Assembly: GCA_030737875.1 (NCBI GenBank)
Contig: CM060911.1
Location: 96,740,599-96,804,598 of the forward strand
DNA: 64,000 nt
Direction of reading: 5' to 3'
Source: Allium sativum
Taxonomy: Eukaryota > Streptophyta > Magnoliopsida > Asparagales > Amaryllidaceae
Both the position numbers and the translations under genes were made by a program. Below the pieces are notes generated by a model. That model did no database searches. It was not told where the DNA came from and saw only the letters and a program-made list of their open reading frames with translations. Below are positions 62,701 through 64,000 of this stretch, one piece after another. Position 1 is the first letter of the stretch, and each line of letters starts with the position of its first letter.

Positions 62701-64000
62701 ACGTGGGTTGTTCGGAAAGGCCGGGTTTATTCCAATTCTGAATAACCGATTCGACGATATGTCGAAGATGAAGACAGTGGTTGAAGGCCGGAAGTCTTCA
62801 CATCGTTTGGATAATTACTGACGATCCTGATTGGGCTGTACACCCAAGAGGATGGAAATAGTTGGTGGTCGTCCAGACGTACTTGGAGATGGATGGATAT
62901 GCGAGGAAAGTGCCTCCGGTTTCATTCAGACCTACAACGAACTTGTAAATGGATGGTGTGTCTGACATTGTATTCCTTTATATCGTATTTGTTGATCTCT
63001 GCTAAATATATATCTTTTTGGCGGCGGAGAATTTATTCTCTTTCTTAACGCCCTTCTCTGAGACATACGAGCTCAGAGGTTATATATTGGCAGAAATCAG
63101 TGGTACGATATGGATTGATAGTGTGGCATGCTGAGATGCAGTGATCCAGACTTTTGTTGAAAAGAAAAGTTTGGTGGTTGATGATCAAAGCGCAGCTGAT
63201 ATAGCATGGCTTTGTGTATAGTGTTGATCCGCGAGCCTCACACCCCAGTATGGTGGTAAACTGGTGGTTTGATCAGTATGCGTTTTAGTGGATGGGCACC
63301 TTAGTGCTGTCGTGGATTCGGTCGACCGAGATGAGCCTAGTGCTCAGGGATATATAGAGTAGGCGGTGTTTTCTCTCGCTGGGACGTAAGCCGCGGTGGT
63401 ACTCTGGTCCCAAATGTGCGGATGTGCAGACGGTGTTTTCTCTTGTTGGGACGTAAGCCGTGGTGAATTGCATTACGCGATCGATCTTCCGAATCAGGAG
63501 CCACCATGATGGAAATCCAATTTCCAATACGTGTATTTCGGTTTTATTTGTAGAGCCTAGTATGGCGACATATTGGGATGGGACACTTATGCCGTCTATG
63601 ATTGATACTTATGATTTTAAGATATTTTATATAATATGCACTTATAATAGTATCAAATGATTTGTTTTAAACGTATCAAGCATTCTTGGCTATTATAAGG
63701 TAAAAACCCTATCCTCCGGCTTGCATTGTGTGATGGGACCTGGGTCTTATAATAGCTTCATTTTTCTTTATTTAGCATTGCGCTGTTGTTTTATGCACTG
63801 GTGTTCTTGGGAGGAAACCCGTTCCGTGTTATACGTCGTGGTCCCTTGATTTACCTAATTTTGAAAATAAAGATAAATAACTGATTTAGTTCTCACACCA
63901 GTCACATGACTGACCTGGAGTTTATTGTTTTAACCGAAACTCTGGGTGCCCCTATTTTCGACACGGGAAGCTAGTAGTTTTGGTTTTGCAGATTTATATT

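Larger units (their letters stand above)
23026..64000 (+). mobile_element. Full-length family B giant-LTR non-autonomous retrotransposon (continues past window)
   Basis: 5' LTR 23026-32290, internal region 32291-33325, and 3' LTR from 33326 past the window end. Removing the nested insertions (27269-30409 and 34902-59731 with their TSDs) leaves LTRs of about 6.1 kb and an internal region of 1035 bp without gag or pol. A variant initiator-Met primer-binding site and a polypurine tract are present. It is related to family A by the LTR motif array and the internal cassette. I infer a non-autonomous chromovirus derivative. Matching the two LTRs predicts that the 3' LTR ends about 274 bp beyond the window. 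Confidence 0.85.
33326..64000 (+). repeat. Family B 3' LTR, split by the Tat element, truncated by window end
   Basis: Homologous to 23026-32290. It is present as 33326-34901 and 59732-64000, interrupted by the Tat-lineage element with TSD ATACG. The sister LTR shows the undisturbed junction near 24600. About 274 bp remain beyond the window. Contains no gene. Confidence 0.88.

Noticed and set aside
1..64000. tRNA, rRNA, host genes or DNA transposons with terminal inverted repeats
   Set aside because: Looked for and not seen; nearly all bases are accounted for by LTR retrotransposon layers.

Overview
The window is plant nuclear DNA, almost certainly from an angiosperm with a repeat-rich genome. 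It consists entirely of LTR retrotransposons nested inside one another. I see no host gene, rRNA or tRNA. The evidence is the LTR families (Ty3/gypsy Tat-type and chromovirus-type), the primer-binding sites, and 5-bp target-site duplications (TSDs) at nearly every junction.

Layout. (0) The oldest layer is an inverted copy of a giant-LTR family, here called family B: 1-3490, continuing at 16693-17114. (1a) A complete element of a related giant-LTR family, family A (3491-16692, TSD ATATA), sits in it. Its LTRs are about 5.9 kb and its internal region only 1.44 kb with no recognisable gag or pol. (1b) A forward family B LTR (17115-23025) also interrupts layer 0. (2) That LTR is split by a full-length family B element from 23026 past the window end, with about 6.1-kb LTRs (insertions excluded) and a 1.04-kb internal region. 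(3a) Its left LTR carries a 3.14-kb reverse-oriented solo LTR of a chromovirus-like family (27269-30409, TSD AACGT). (3b) Its right LTR carries a Tat-lineage Ty3/gypsy element (34902-59731, TSD ATACG). (4) The Tat element is itself split by a chromovirus with 3.6-kb LTRs (45641-56647, TSD GCAGC).

Coding content. Only the two autonomous-type elements carry recognisable protein code. The Tat element has a single gag-protease-RT-RNaseH-aRNaseH-integrase frame from 35751 to 41894. It has no frameshift but six in-frame stops; the one between protease and RT is UAG CAA CCA, matching the TMV-type readthrough context. Downstream it carries a long antisense gene (43199-57805, minus strand) with its own TATA box and a candidate poly(A) signal. 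This gene has a Transposase_28-like (PF04195) N-terminal region and a coiled-coil C-terminal region, and is now cut by the chromovirus. The chromovirus has a decayed pol (protease, RT, integrase and chromodomain remnants) with gag mostly lost.

Families A and B look like large non-autonomous (LARD-type) chromovirus derivatives. They keep an initiator-Met-type primer-binding site, a polypurine tract and one conserved internal cassette of about 200 bp. Other structures of note are a degenerate 150-180 bp periodic motif in their LTRs, a 12-bp phased array of GTCGAC palindromes in chromovirus LTRs, and a compensated hairpin present in the Tat LTR and again just after pol. All identities were read by eye; no database search was possible.
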